Positions 1-8,478 of a DNA stretch of 64,000 bases are shown here, piece after piece (positions within the stretch are counted from its first letter, which is position 1; every line of letters starts with the position of its first letter). The stretch is from JANNVK01 sp031430435 (GTDB taxonomy: Bacteria; Acidobacteriota; Blastocatellia; Pyrinomonadales; Pyrinomonadaceae), in NCBI GenBank assembly GCA_031430435.1, contig JANPBM010000056.1, positions 49,647-113,646 on the forward strand, read 5' to 3'. Under the pieces are notes generated by a model, which was given only the letters and a program-made list of their open reading frames with translations, had not been told where the DNA came from and did not search any database. The position numbers and the translations under genes are program-made.

Positions 1-1113
1 AATATCGGCGGAAGACGTTATAAAGTCAAAGAAGCTGATGGTTTTTTCGCTACTTTCAAAGACGATTCGATGTATTTGGAACAGCCGCAAGGCAATTATA
101 CTTTGCCGAAAGTCGGGGCAAATACCGAAACCAAACCCGCTGATTTAACTTCCGCGAAAGAACTTATCGGCAAATATGAATCAGCCGAAAAAAAAGGCAG
201 ATTCATTGAAATAAAAGAAGATAACGGCAAAGTTACGTTTAATATAGAAGGTCAGCAACCATACGCTTTGGTCGAAAAAGCGAAAGATAATTTCAGTCTT
301 TCACCGTTGCCGGGCGATTATTCGTTAAAAGTAAAACGAACCGCCGCAGGTAAAATTGAAAGTGTCGCAATCGCTCAACCCGAAGGCGAATTCGGTTTCA
401 AACTTGTCGATGCAAAAGCGGTGGCGGATGTGATGCCGAAAATGTCGGTCGATGAAATTATGCAAAAAACAATCGATGCTCTCGGCGGCGAACCGGCGAT
501 GAAAAAAATCACGTCCAGAATCACAAAAACAAGCCTCGATTTTGAAAATCAAGGTGTCAAAGGAACGGCGATTTCATACGAAAAAGCGCCAAATTCCGCT
601 TCAAGCGATACAACCGTAACCGCGTTCGGCAAATCGATTGCGACGATTCACGGCTATTTCGACGGCTCAAACGGCGGCACCGATTTATCGTTTGCACCCG
701 CCGCGACATTGAGCGGAAAAGGTTTGGAAAACGCGAAACTTGCGGCTGATTTTTACGACTTCCTAAACTGGAAAGTCGGCTTGAAAAAATCGGAAGTAAA
801 AGGTGCGGAAAAAGTCGGCGACGAAGAATGCTACGTTGTTTTGCTTGAACCCGAAAAAGCGTCTGAAATAAAATACTGGATTTCAACCAAAACATTTTTA
901 CCGTTAAAATCATTGACGTTGGAGGTTGACAGCACAAGCAGTCAAACAACTCCGGTTATCCAAGTCTTCAGTGATTATCGTCCGGTTGACGGCGTAAAAA
1001 TACCGTTCAAAACCGTTGTTACCGATCAAGGTATGGGCGATATTGTCCAAATTGTTACCGAAGTAAAACAAAACGTAAAAGTTGACGACAAAATGTTTAA
1101 GCCGAAAAAATAA
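1..1113 (+). CDS. C-terminal part of a secreted/envelope protein, LolA-like fold (5' end outside window)
   Basis: The reading frame is open from base 1, so the gene begins upstream; the first internal Met is at base 70 but is probably not the start. The visible 370 residues hold a beta-rich segment, then a region beginning near MSVDEIMQKTIDALGG and running through a stretch with YWISTKTFLPLKS. Such segments resemble outer-membrane lipoprotein-sorting (LolA/LppX-like) domains, which Acidobacteriota often attach to other envelope proteins. No catalytic motif is visible. It ends in a lysine-rich tail and is followed by a strong terminator. The N-terminal domain, which would name the protein, is missing. 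Confidence 0.6.
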   Translation, partial: NIGGRRYKVKEADGFFATFKDDSMYLEQPQGNYTLPKVGANTETKPADLTSAKELIGKYESAEKKGRFIEIKEDNGKVTFNIEGQQPYALVEKAKDNFSLSPLPGDYSLKVKRTAAGKIESVAIAQPEGEFGFKLVDAKAVADVMPKMSVDEIMQKTIDALGGEPAMKKITSRITKTSLDFENQGVKGTAISYEKAPNSASSDTTVTAFGKSIATIHGYFDGSNGGTDLSFAPAATLSGKGLENAKLAADFYDFLNWKVGLKKSEVKGAEKVGDEECYVVLLEPEKASEIKYWISTKTFLPLKSLTLEVDSTSSQTTPVIQVFSDYRPVDGVKIPFKTVVTDQGMGDIVQIVTEVKQNVKVDDKMFKPKK

Positions 1114-1133
1114 CAACCGCAAAATAAAATAAC

Positions 1134-1180
1134 TCGGTCGGAATAAATTTGAAACTTCAAACAAATTCCGACCGATTTTA
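1134..1180 (+). terminator. Intrinsic terminator after the left-edge gene
   Basis: Perfect 11-bp arms TCGGTCGGAAT (1134-1144) and ATTCCGACCGA (1165-1175) are followed by TTTTAT. An inner TTTGAA/TTCAAA pairing extends the hairpin. It lies about 20 bases after the stop codon. Confidence 0.8.
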
Positions 1181-1346
1181 TATTCGTAAAGCAAACTTTG
1201 CAAAATTCCTTACAATCTGCGGTAATCATTGCTAAAAAACAAACTTCGGCTATTCAAGTTTTTGCCGGTTTGGATTAGAATTAGGTCATATAATTCAACT
1301 CGGAAATATATCGAGAGTTTTCAGGTAAAAGCAGTATCGTGGAATT

Positions 1347-1547
1347 ATGCAAAATTTAATTGAATCTAACGCAAAAATAATGTTCGGCAAATCTGTTATA
1401 AAAGACACGCGACTCACGGTTGAATTGATTTCGGGAAAAATTGCCAACGGCAAAACCATTGATGAAGTTTTGTCGTCATATCCGCATTTAACGCGTGAAC
1501 AGGTCTTGGCGTGTGCCGGTTTTGCAGGAAAAACATTGAGCTTTTAA
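1347..1547 (+). CDS. DUF433 family small protein (VapB-like antitoxin fold)
   Basis: A 66-residue protein with the DUF433 pattern: a short beta-strand start, KSVIKDTRLTVELI in place of the usual GKPCIRGTRI segment, then a helix-turn-helix-like part ending DEVLSSYPHLTREQVLACAGFA. DUF433 proteins are often antitoxins paired with a PIN-like DUF5615 toxin, acting as DNA-binding autorepressors. No such toxin gene lies on either side here; the next gene, 43 bases downstream, is hpd. It is therefore an orphan antitoxin-like protein or one with a distant partner. Confidence 0.8.
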   Translation: MQNLIESNAKIMFGKSVIKDTRLTVELISGKIANGKTIDEVLSSYPHLTREQVLACAGFAGKTLSF

Positions 1548-1590
1548 GCGATTTGCGAAGAGCAAACTACATTTTTATTATTAAAATTAT

Positions 1591-2685
1591 ATGACAGAAA
1601 AAAACCCGTTAGGTTTAAAAAAAATACATCACGTTGAATTTTACGTCGGCAACGCCAAGCAATCCGAGTTTTATTATCGCAAGGCATTCGGTTTTTCGCG
1701 GGCGGCGTATTCGGGTTTGGAAACCGGAAACCGTGAAGCGACCAGCTATGTTTTGCGGCAAAATCGAGTCAATTTTGTTTTGACAACACCTTTGAACGCC
1801 GAACATTACGCCGCCGAACATATTAAAAAACACGGCGACGGCGTGCGTGATATTGCGTTTCAGGTCGAAGATTGCGATGCGGCTTTTAACGAAGCCGTCA
1901 AACGCGGCGCGAAAGTTGCGAGCGAACCACGCGATATTTCCGATGAAAACGGCGCGATTTGCCACGCCGCGATTCACACTTACGGCGACACGATTCATTC
2001 GCTGATTTCATACAAAGATTACAACGGCACGTTTTTGCCTCATTTTACCGAGCAAAATGTGGTTGGCGAAGATGTCGGAATTCAGCTTGTCGATCACATT
2101 GTCGGCAATGTCGAACTCGGTAAAATGAACGAATGGTGCGATTATTACCGCGATGTGATGGGCTTTTTCCGCTATATTACGTTTGACGATGCGGATATTT
2201 CGACCGAATATTCGGCGTTGATGTCGATTGTTATGTCAGACGGCGGACACAATATCAAGTTTCCGATAAATGAACCTGCCGAGAGCAAAAAAGGTAAAAG
2301 TCAGATTCAGGAATACATCGATTATTACAAAACTGCGGGCGTTCAGCACATCGCTTTATTGTGCAAAGACATCGTTCGGACGGTCGGTAAATTGCAGGAA
2401 AACGGCGTTGAATTTTTGTTTGTTCCCGACAGTTATTACGATGAATTGCTTGATCGAGTCGGCGAAATCGATGAAAATATCGACGATTTGAAACGCTTGG
2501 GAATCTTGGTCGATTGCGATGAGGAAGGTTATTTGTTACAGATTTTCACCAAACCGGTTGAAGATCGTCCGACCGTTTTCTTTGAAATTTTGCAACGAAA
2601 AGGCTGTAAAGGTTTCGGCAAAGGTAATTTCAAGGCGTTATTTGTTTCGATTGAAGACGAACAACGGAAACGCGGGAATTTATAA
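1591..2685 (+). CDS. hpd: 4-hydroxyphenylpyruvate dioxygenase
   Basis: Converts 4-hydroxyphenylpyruvate and O2 to homogentisate and CO2 in tyrosine breakdown (cytosolic, non-haem Fe(II)). The 364-residue length is normal for the family. The two VOC repeats are visible: the N-terminal one begins HHVEFYVGNA. The catalytic C-terminal one carries the Fe ligands, His in LVDHIVGNV, His in GVQHIALL and Glu in VFFEILQRKG. The C-terminal GKGNFKALFVSIEDEQ helix that gates the active site is intact. No homogentisate dioxygenase or other catabolic gene is next to it, so the product may feed either catabolism or quinone/pigment formation. Confidence 0.96.
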   Translation: MTEKNPLGLKKIHHVEFYVGNAKQSEFYYRKAFGFSRAAYSGLETGNREATSYVLRQNRVNFVLTTPLNAEHYAAEHIKKHGDGVRDIAFQVEDCDAAFNEAVKRGAKVASEPRDISDENGAICHAAIHTYGDTIHSLISYKDYNGTFLPHFTEQNVVGEDVGIQLVDHIVGNVELGKMNEWCDYYRDVMGFFRYITFDDADISTEYSALMSIVMSDGGHNIKFPINEPAESKKGKSQIQEYIDYYKTAGVQHIALLCKDIVRTVGKLQENGVEFLFVPDSYYDELLDRVGEIDENIDDLKRLGILVDCDEEGYLLQIFTKPVEDRPTVFFEILQRKGCKGFGKGNFKALFVSIEDEQRKRGNL

Positions 2686-2945
2686 GTTAAAAAATTGAGC
2701 GTAAAAATTACCGTAAACTATTTGTATGATTGACTTTATAGAATTATGAGGAGAATCGAGCGGACTGTTGGTTTTCGGTAATTTTTTGCTTTTTGTTTTT
2801 GCGTTTTTACTTTTCACTTCAATTGGAAGCTCTCCGTATTTAAAATAATTTTGCAACCAAACATCGTATCAAGCGTTATTATAAGACAAGTGCGTTTTTT
2901 TCGTGCTAAAATGCGGTTTCAGAGTTAGATTTTCAATAAAATATC

Positions 2946-3569
2946 GTGATACAAAAACTCAATCTTTCAAGTAATCCGTTTCGCAACCGCACGCTGCCGT
3001 GGTTGTTGTCGTTGTGTCTGTTGGTCGTTTCCGGCATCGGCGCAATTTGGTGTTTTAAAATTTGGTCGGCGGCAAAAGCCGAAGACAAAATAGTCAGAAC
3101 CACCACCGCACAAATGGAAACCGAGTTGAAAGAATTGAAGGATAAAGGACAACAAGTTCAGCAGGAATTAACGCCCGAACAGCGTCAATCGTTGGTTGCC
3201 TCGCATAAACTTGTCGCCCGCAAAGATTTTTCATGGTCAAATTTGTTTGCCGATGTCGAATCTTTGTTGCCGCCGAGCATCAGCGTTTCGCGGATTAACG
3301 TTTTGGAAGTTGTCAAAGACCCGAACGGCGCGACCAAAGCCGAACTTGAATTTGCGGTTTTAAGCCGTGACTCCGCCGGCGTTATCAATATGATCGATCG
3401 AATGAATTCGTCGGGAATGTTTCAAGCCGAATTACGCGGACAAGATTTGCAAAAAAGCGAAGCGATTACGTTTACCGAATACTCCGTGCGGTTGATTTAT
3501 TCGCCGCGTTCGGGTGTTTCGAGCAGTTCGCCGACCGACACGGTGGCTTCAAACGAGGTGCAAAAATGA
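2946..3569 (+). CDS. PilN/GspL-like inner-membrane assembly protein
   Basis: 207 residues starting at a GTG codon. A short cytoplasmic N-terminus (IQKLNLSSNPFRNR, the PilN-type 'N-L' tail that in the family contacts PilM) is followed by one membrane segment at about residues 18-38. A coiled coil and a periplasmic ferredoxin-like domain with the typical LLPPSISVSRINV strand follow. In type IV pili, PilN and PilO form a periplasmic dimer linking the cytoplasmic ATPase to the outer-membrane secretin. It overlaps the next gene by 4 bases (ATGA), implying translational coupling. PilM is not upstream; about 260 bases without a gene precede it. Confidence 0.8.
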   Translation: MIQKLNLSSNPFRNRTLPWLLSLCLLVVSGIGAIWCFKIWSAAKAEDKIVRTTTAQMETELKELKDKGQQVQQELTPEQRQSLVASHKLVARKDFSWSNLFADVESLLPPSISVSRINVLEVVKDPNGATKAELEFAVLSRDSAGVINMIDRMNSSGMFQAELRGQDLQKSEAITFTEYSVRLIYSPRSGVSSSSPTDTVASNEVQK

Positions 3570-4471
3570 ACGAAGAATTTGAACATATCGACGTTGAAAA
3601 AGAAACTGAAGTTGTCAAAAAAATTGATTTACAACCTCGCATCGTCAAGCAAAGAATCGTGAAATCGGGCATGTTCGGCATTCCCGAAATCATTGCCACA
3701 GGTTTGGGCGTTCTGTCGCTATCGGCGGTCGGTCTGTTTTATTTATTTTGGGTAATCCCCGCAACCGCCGAAGTTAAACGACACAAAGACACGCGGAATC
3801 AAACGGAAACCGAGTTGAAAGACGCAAATGCAAAATTCGGCAATATCACCACGACCAAAGCCCGCGTCGAGGAATTAGTCAACAGTGTCGATTTTTTTGA
3901 ACGAAATTATTTGCCCGTTGCGGAAAACGGCAGAACGGCGCTTTATCAACGAGTCAACACCCTGATTTCGGCGTATGGTTTGGTTAATACGACAGGTCCC
4001 GATTTTGCCCCGTTGGAAACCGTGAGCGCCAAACAAAGTCAGCAAAACGAAAAAGAAAAAGGTCGTAATAAATTTCAAAGTTTATTTCCCGGCGTTTATG
4101 TTTCAATGACGCTCGAAGGTTCGTATCAAAATTTGCGGCGGTTTATGCGCGAGCTTGAAAGCAGCGGACAATTTGTCATTATCAGCACGGTCGAACTCGA
4201 AGCCGCCGAAGGAAGTCAAGACGATTTAAAGCCGAAACAACCAAAACAGCCGAAGCCGATTATTCAACAACCGTATTCGCGTTCAACCGAAGAAGACGTG
4301 AATAATCCGACGCGATCGGTAAATCTTGCCGAACAACCAACGCCGAAACCGACACCGCAATTCAAACAGCCGAAAGGGAAAACTCGCGGCGAAGCGGTTA
4401 GTTTGCATTTAGAAATGGCGGCATATTTCAGACGAAATATAAAATCGGAACCTGCGGTAACGCAACAATAG
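3566..4471 (+). CDS. PilO/GspM-like inner-membrane assembly protein
   Basis: 301 residues. A 45-residue charged cytoplasmic N-terminus leads into one membrane segment (about residues 46-68). A coiled coil (KDTRNQTETELKDANAKF) and a periplasmic domain with GVYVSMTLEGSYQNLRRFM follow; this is the PilO signature strand-helix, where a residue-by-residue 'LEGSY..L..F...L' pattern is typical. The C-terminal 90 residues are Pro/Gln/Lys-rich and probably disordered, longer than in classical PilO. Expected to dimerise with the PilN-like protein encoded just upstream. Confidence 0.8.
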   Translation: MNEEFEHIDVEKETEVVKKIDLQPRIVKQRIVKSGMFGIPEIIATGLGVLSLSAVGLFYLFWVIPATAEVKRHKDTRNQTETELKDANAKFGNITTTKARVEELVNSVDFFERNYLPVAENGRTALYQRVNTLISAYGLVNTTGPDFAPLETVSAKQSQQNEKEKGRNKFQSLFPGVYVSMTLEGSYQNLRRFMRELESSGQFVIISTVELEAAEGSQDDLKPKQPKQPKPIIQQPYSRSTEEDVNNPTRSVNLAEQPTPKPTPQFKQPKGKTRGEAVSLHLEMAAYFRRNIKSEPAVTQQ

Positions 4472-4509
4472 AAAGGCAACGGAAATTTACTGTTTCAAGA
4501 ATTAAATTT

Positions 4510-5613
4510 ATGGCATCACTATTTGAAGGAAAAAGTCCGGCGGAGCGAAATAAATTGATTGCGGCACTTGTTTTGGGTGCGTTGGCGGTCATTGCTTTGG
4601 GTTACACATTCAGCGGATTATTTGTCGGCGGAAAGAAACCGGGAACAACCGCCGCCGGTTCACCGACACCCGCGCCGAAAACAAATTCAGCCGGCGATGT
4701 CGTCAGCGACGGGTTGCCGAGCCGGGAAAACGTAAACGATATTTATTCGAGCATTCCCGTCAATTACGATCCGACCGCGTTTTCTTCGCGTGATGCGGGC
4801 AGAAACATTTTCGCGTTCTACGAACCGCCGCTTTATGTCCCGACTCCGATTGTCATTGTGCAAAAATCGCCGACACCGATTCCCGTGATTCCGACTCCGT
4901 TGCCGCCGACACCGATTCAATATACCGTCAATCTCGGTTTTATGAACACGCCCGGCGTTTTTGCCGGCTCGAAAGGTTTTCGGCTGGAGGTCAACGGCGA
5001 TAAATTTACGCCCGACACCGCAATTTATTTTGGCGGCGCAATGTTGCCGACAACTTTTATTTCCGCTCAACGGTTGGCTGCCGATATTCCGCAAAATTTA
5101 ATCGCAAACGCGGGAAATATCCAAATTGAAGTTCGTTCGCCCGACGGAAAATTATTTTCAAATTCGCTGATTTTAGCCGTTAATGCTCCGCCGCAACCGC
5201 AGTTTCAATATATCGGGATGATTGCCCGCAGTCGTAACAACAACGATATGGCGACATTGTTGGAAACCGGAAAAAAAGAGCCGATAAATGCGAGATTAAA
5301 CGATGTCATCGGCGGACGTTTCAAAATGGTCAGTATTTCGACCGCCGAAGTTGTCGTGCAAGACAAAGAACTGGGTTTTCGTTATCGGCGCGCGTTGGAA
5401 CGAACGAAAGACGGACAAAGTTCGACCGGCGGTAAAGGACAGCCGCAACAAAACCCCGGCATTCCGGGTTTCCCGAACAACGGTTTCCCGCCGAATTATC
5501 AACCTCCGCCGCAAGGCGACATTCCCGGAATTCCAAACAGCATTCCGCGGTATGTGCCGCCGCAAAAACAAGATGACAGCAAGGACGATGAAGACGATGA
5601 CGGCGACAATTAA
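4510..5613 (+). CDS. Membrane-anchored IPT/TIG protein with PilP/GspC-like domain
   Basis: 367 residues. One membrane helix (about 17-38) is followed by a Thr/Pro-rich linker with repeated PTP motifs. An IPT/TIG immunoglobulin-like domain comes next (about 137-228; strands around FRLEVNGDKF and AIYFGG). Then there is a small beta domain (FQYIGMIARSRNN to FRYRRAL) resembling the PilP/GspC homology region that docks on the secretin. The tail is Pro/Gly-rich and then acidic. Position after PilN/PilO-like genes fits a PilP role. Fusion with a TIG domain is not the standard PilP layout. Confidence 0.65.
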   Translation: MASLFEGKSPAERNKLIAALVLGALAVIALGYTFSGLFVGGKKPGTTAAGSPTPAPKTNSAGDVVSDGLPSRENVNDIYSSIPVNYDPTAFSSRDAGRNIFAFYEPPLYVPTPIVIVQKSPTPIPVIPTPLPPTPIQYTVNLGFMNTPGVFAGSKGFRLEVNGDKFTPDTAIYFGGAMLPTTFISAQRLAADIPQNLIANAGNIQIEVRSPDGKLFSNSLILAVNAPPQPQFQYIGMIARSRNNNDMATLLETGKKEPINARLNDVIGGRFKMVSISTAEVVVQDKELGFRYRRALERTKDGQSSTGGKGQPQQNPGIPGFPNNGFPPNYQPPPQGDIPGIPNSIPRYVPPQKQDDSKDDEDDDGDN

Positions 5614-6316
5614 AACGAAACACGGTGAAAAAGGCGCAGCGTTGGTCGCTTTACTGGCGTTAATGACGATTATTGCGATTACGGCGCTCGCCGTTGCTCC
5701 GAATATCGTGCAGGAGATTCAGCGCGAAAAAGAGCTTGAATCAATCAGTCGCGGCGAAGAAGTTGCCGATGCCATCAAGCAATACGTGACATTTTATCAA
5801 GGCGCAAAACTTCCGAGGACAATGGACGAGTTGCTCGAAGGTTTACCGCAAGGCACAAAAAAACGGCAGATTTTGCGAAAATCGGCTTCAATCGATCCGT
5901 TAAGCGAGGACGGAAAGTGGCGGTTGGTTAAGCCGGACGCAAAGACGTTGATTAATTTCGGTCGCCGTGTCCAAAATTATAACGGCGGAATTTTGCCCGC
6001 AAATCCGAGTACGCTTTTTGACCGTTTCGGTTTTGGTTTGGTTAATAGCCTAAATACCAAAAGCGACGAAGAATTGAAAGATGCGGATTCGGCGGAAGAA
6101 GTTGACGAAGAAACAGAAAACGTGCCGTTTATCGGCGTAGTCAGCCAAAGTAAAAGCCGGGCGGTCATTGCCTATTACGGGTTGGAAAATCACTCGAAAT
6201 GGATTTTTACCCCGATGTTTCGCGGCGAAGGTACAAACGCAATCCAACCCGGCAATGGATTGGGCGGCGGAAACGGTTCAAGTTCGAACACTTCGGTTGA
6301 ACCCGAAGACCGATAA
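5597..6316 (+). CDS. Pseudopilin-like protein (GspK/minor-pilin type N-terminus)
   Basis: The frame is open far upstream, but homology starts with EKGAALVALLALMTII, a prepilin-like charged tip plus hydrophobic helix. Of the ATGs at 5573, 5588 and 5597, the last has an AAGGA 11 bases upstream and gives 239 residues; it overlaps the previous gene by 17 bases. The usual Glu at position +5 of the mature pilin is absent, as in GspK-type tip pseudopilins. The globular part contains the 'disordered-acidic' stretch SDEELKDADSAEE. It closes the four-gene pilus/secretion-like operon. Confidence 0.65.
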   Translation: MTATIKTKHGEKGAALVALLALMTIIAITALAVAPNIVQEIQREKELESISRGEEVADAIKQYVTFYQGAKLPRTMDELLEGLPQGTKKRQILRKSASIDPLSEDGKWRLVKPDAKTLINFGRRVQNYNGGILPANPSTLFDRFGFGLVNSLNTKSDEELKDADSAEEVDEETENVPFIGVVSQSKSRAVIAYYGLENHSKWIFTPMFRGEGTNAIQPGNGLGGGNGSSSNTSVEPEDR

Positions 6317-6360
6317 ATAAGAAAAAGTCCGGCAGTTTATTCTCGGTACTTTACCGGTTT

Positions 6361-7230
6361 TCAGTTTTTGGCAGAAACCAGTTCACGCAACATTTCTTCG
6401 TCCAAAACATAATTTTCGTTACAAAAATGACAGCTCATAGTTGCCCCTTTATCTTGTGAAAGCATCTCTTCAAGCTCCGCTTTTTCAATCATTCCAATCA
6501 AAACCTTTGCCCGTTCAAACGAACAAGTACACGCAAAGCCGACGGTTTTTTCTTCTAAAACTTGAAAATCTATGACACCTAAAATCGTTTCTAAAAGTTC
6601 GGTCGGCGTGGCTCCGCTTTTAATCAGTTCGGTAACTTTTGGCGCGTAAGAAATCGAATCTTCGAGCATGGTGATAATGTGTTCGTTTGCATCGGGCATC
6701 ATTTGCAACATCACACCGCCCGCCGAGGCGACAAAAGGTTCGTCGTTTTGCAACGAAACGCCAAGTAAAACCGCCGACGGAATCTGCTCCGATTTAGCCA
6801 AATAGTACGCAAAATCTTCGGCAATTTCGCCCGATACAATCGGCACCGAACCTTGATACGGTTCGCTGTAACTGCCAACGTCAAAGCCCGATTCACGCAT
6901 CACATAAAACATTCCGTCGCCGACTAATCGATTTACACTTTCGGCTTCGGCGGTCGGGTTTCTGACGTAACCGCGCACCTTTCCGGCGGCGTTTGCTTCG
7001 GTAATTATGTTGCCGACATCGCCGCTTCCTTCGAGTTTGACAGTCAAGCGGTCAAATTGCTTAAGACTTGATCCGAGTAATAAAGTTCCGGTTAAAGTTC
7101 GCCCGAACGCAACCGAAACCAACGGCGAAGTTTGGTGTCGGCGAGTCGCTTCGCGGACAATTTCCGTCGTAATTGTCGCCATACAACGAATTGTGCCGTC
7201 CGCCGCCGTTCCGTGAATTAAAGTATCCAT
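6361..7230 (-). CDS. hslO: Redox-regulated chaperone Hsp33
   Basis: 289 residues, standard length. The four zinc-binding cysteines are visible as CTC in GFACTCSFERAKVL and CHFC in MSCHFCNENYVL at the C-terminus. In Hsp33 these form disulfides on oxidation and activate holdase function against oxidative unfolding in the cytosol. N-terminal substrate-binding fold signatures (IRCMATITTEIVREA, GTLLLGSSLK) are present. Its neighbour upstream on the same strand ends 25 bases before its start, so the two are probably cotranscribed. Confidence 0.95.
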   Translation of the reverse strand: MDTLIHGTAADGTIRCMATITTEIVREATRRHQTSPLVSVAFGRTLTGTLLLGSSLKQFDRLTVKLEGSGDVGNIITEANAAGKVRGYVRNPTAEAESVNRLVGDGMFYVMRESGFDVGSYSEPYQGSVPIVSGEIAEDFAYYLAKSEQIPSAVLLGVSLQNDEPFVASAGGVMLQMMPDANEHIITMLEDSISYAPKVTELIKSGATPTELLETILGVIDFQVLEEKTVGFACTCSFERAKVLIGMIEKAELEEMLSQDKGATMSCHFCNENYVLDEEMLRELVSAKN

Positions 7231-7255
7231 CTAAAAAAAAATCCTTTGTCCTTTG

Positions 7256-8380
7256 TTAAGGCAGAAGTTCAACCAGCCGTTCGATGTCGGCTTGATTATT
7301 GAAAAAATGCGGCGCAATTCGCAAACGTTCGCCGCGCGGAGAAACGATAACCTTGTTGCGTTCAAGCGTTTTGGCGAGATTCGACGATGTTTCGCCATCT
7401 TTCGGCAACACACAAACGATTTGCGATTTCTCGCCTTTTTTGCGCGAAGAAACTATTTTATAATCTCGCGTTTGCAATAAATAACACAAATGATTGGTTA
7501 ATTTCTCTAAATAATTTTCGATGTTTCCGATGCCTGTTTCGGTCAATAATTTCAAACTTTGTTCCAAACCGTAAAACAGCGAACTTGAACCCGTGCCGGT
7601 TTCCCAAGCCAGCGCGTTCGGTTTCCAAGGTTGTTCGTAATTGCTGAAATTAAACGGTTCATCCACCGAAATCCAACCGACTAAACTCGGCTCGATTCTG
7701 TTTTTGGCACGGTCGGACAGATAAAAAACTCCGCAACCTTCGGGCGAACACAGCCATTTGTGCGACGCGCCGCACGCGATGTCAACAAATTGCGCGTCCA
7801 AATCAAATTCGACGGCGCCGAAACCCTGAATAATATCGACCGCAAAAAGCGCATCGAATTCACGCGCCGCTCGTCCGATTCGCTCAATATCGGCGCGAAA
7901 TCCGGTGGAAAACTGCACCGCGCTAATCGAAACAAGTTTTGTGTTTGAATCGATCAGCGAAATAAATTCGTCGATGTCGATGCGTCCGTCGCGTTCGGGA
8001 CAAGTCCGAAGTTCCACGCCGAATTTATCGCGAATCATTCGCCACGGATAAAAATTCGAGGGAAATTCGGCGGCAAAAGTTACGATGTTGTCGCCTTCCG
8101 CCCAGTCCATTCCGTTCGCTACGGTTGAAAAACCGTCGGATGTATTTCGTAAAAACGCCACATTTTCCGCCTTTACCTTCAGCATTTCGGCGACTAAAAC
8201 GCGACACCGATTTTTTGTTTTGACCCAACCGTCAAGATTAAGCGAGCCGTTTTCGGAAACATCTTTCAGTTGCGACGTAACTGCTTTGACGGCGGAAACC
8301 GGCATCGGTGAAACTGCCGCGCTGTTCAGATAAGTATATTTTCCGGCGGCGGGGAAAAGTTTTCGGATTTCATTATTCAT
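7256..8380 (-). CDS. Class V aminotransferase / cysteine desulfurase-like PLP enzyme
   Basis: 374 residues with fold-type I PLP features. The Schiff-base Lys is in CGASHKWLCSPEG, the ring-stacking Asp in ALFAVDIIQGFGAVE, and an N-terminal YLNSAAVSPMP loop is present. The family covers cysteine desulfurases, selenocysteine lyases and isopenicillin-N epimerase-like enzymes. The catalytic-loop Cys of true cysteine desulfurases is not obvious at the expected place, so the substrate is left open. It lies directly upstream of hslO and divergent from lepB. Confidence 0.85.
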   Translation of the reverse strand: MNNEIRKLFPAAGKYTYLNSAAVSPMPVSAVKAVTSQLKDVSENGSLNLDGWVKTKNRCRVLVAEMLKVKAENVAFLRNTSDGFSTVANGMDWAEGDNIVTFAAEFPSNFYPWRMIRDKFGVELRTCPERDGRIDIDEFISLIDSNTKLVSISAVQFSTGFRADIERIGRAAREFDALFAVDIIQGFGAVEFDLDAQFVDIACGASHKWLCSPEGCGVFYLSDRAKNRIEPSLVGWISVDEPFNFSNYEQPWKPNALAWETGTGSSSLFYGLEQSLKLLTETGIGNIENYLEKLTNHLCYLLQTRDYKIVSSRKKGEKSQIVCVLPKDGETSSNLAKTLERNKVIVSPRGERLRIAPHFFNNQADIERLVELLP

Positions 8381-8422
8381 TTGACATTGAACATTTAACC
8401 ATTAGCATTTAACATTAAAAAA

Positions 8423-8451
8423 TTATCATTCTATAAAATAATGATAACTGA
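8423..8451. promoter_or_regulatory. Tandem palindromes between divergent genes
   Basis: TTATCATT (8423-8430) and AATGATAA (8440-8447) form an 8-bp inverted repeat around CTATAAAAT. It is followed immediately by the 11-base palindrome CTGATAATCAG. The GATAAT-like hexamers resemble metal-regulator (Fur-type) half sites, and the spot lies between the divergent aminotransferase and lepB genes. No regulator is identified. Confidence 0.3.
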
Positions 8452-8478
8452 TAATCAGTATTTGGTAAAAAGATTTAT

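Noticed and set aside
2704..2787. AAAATTACCG/CGGTAATTTT pairing after hpd as a terminator
   Set aside because: The loop would be over 60 bases long; could be chance in AT-rich sequence.
5303..5587. Long upstream extension of the pseudopilin gene
   Set aside because: It lies wholly inside the previous gene in another frame; homology and the AAGGA site support the start at 5597.
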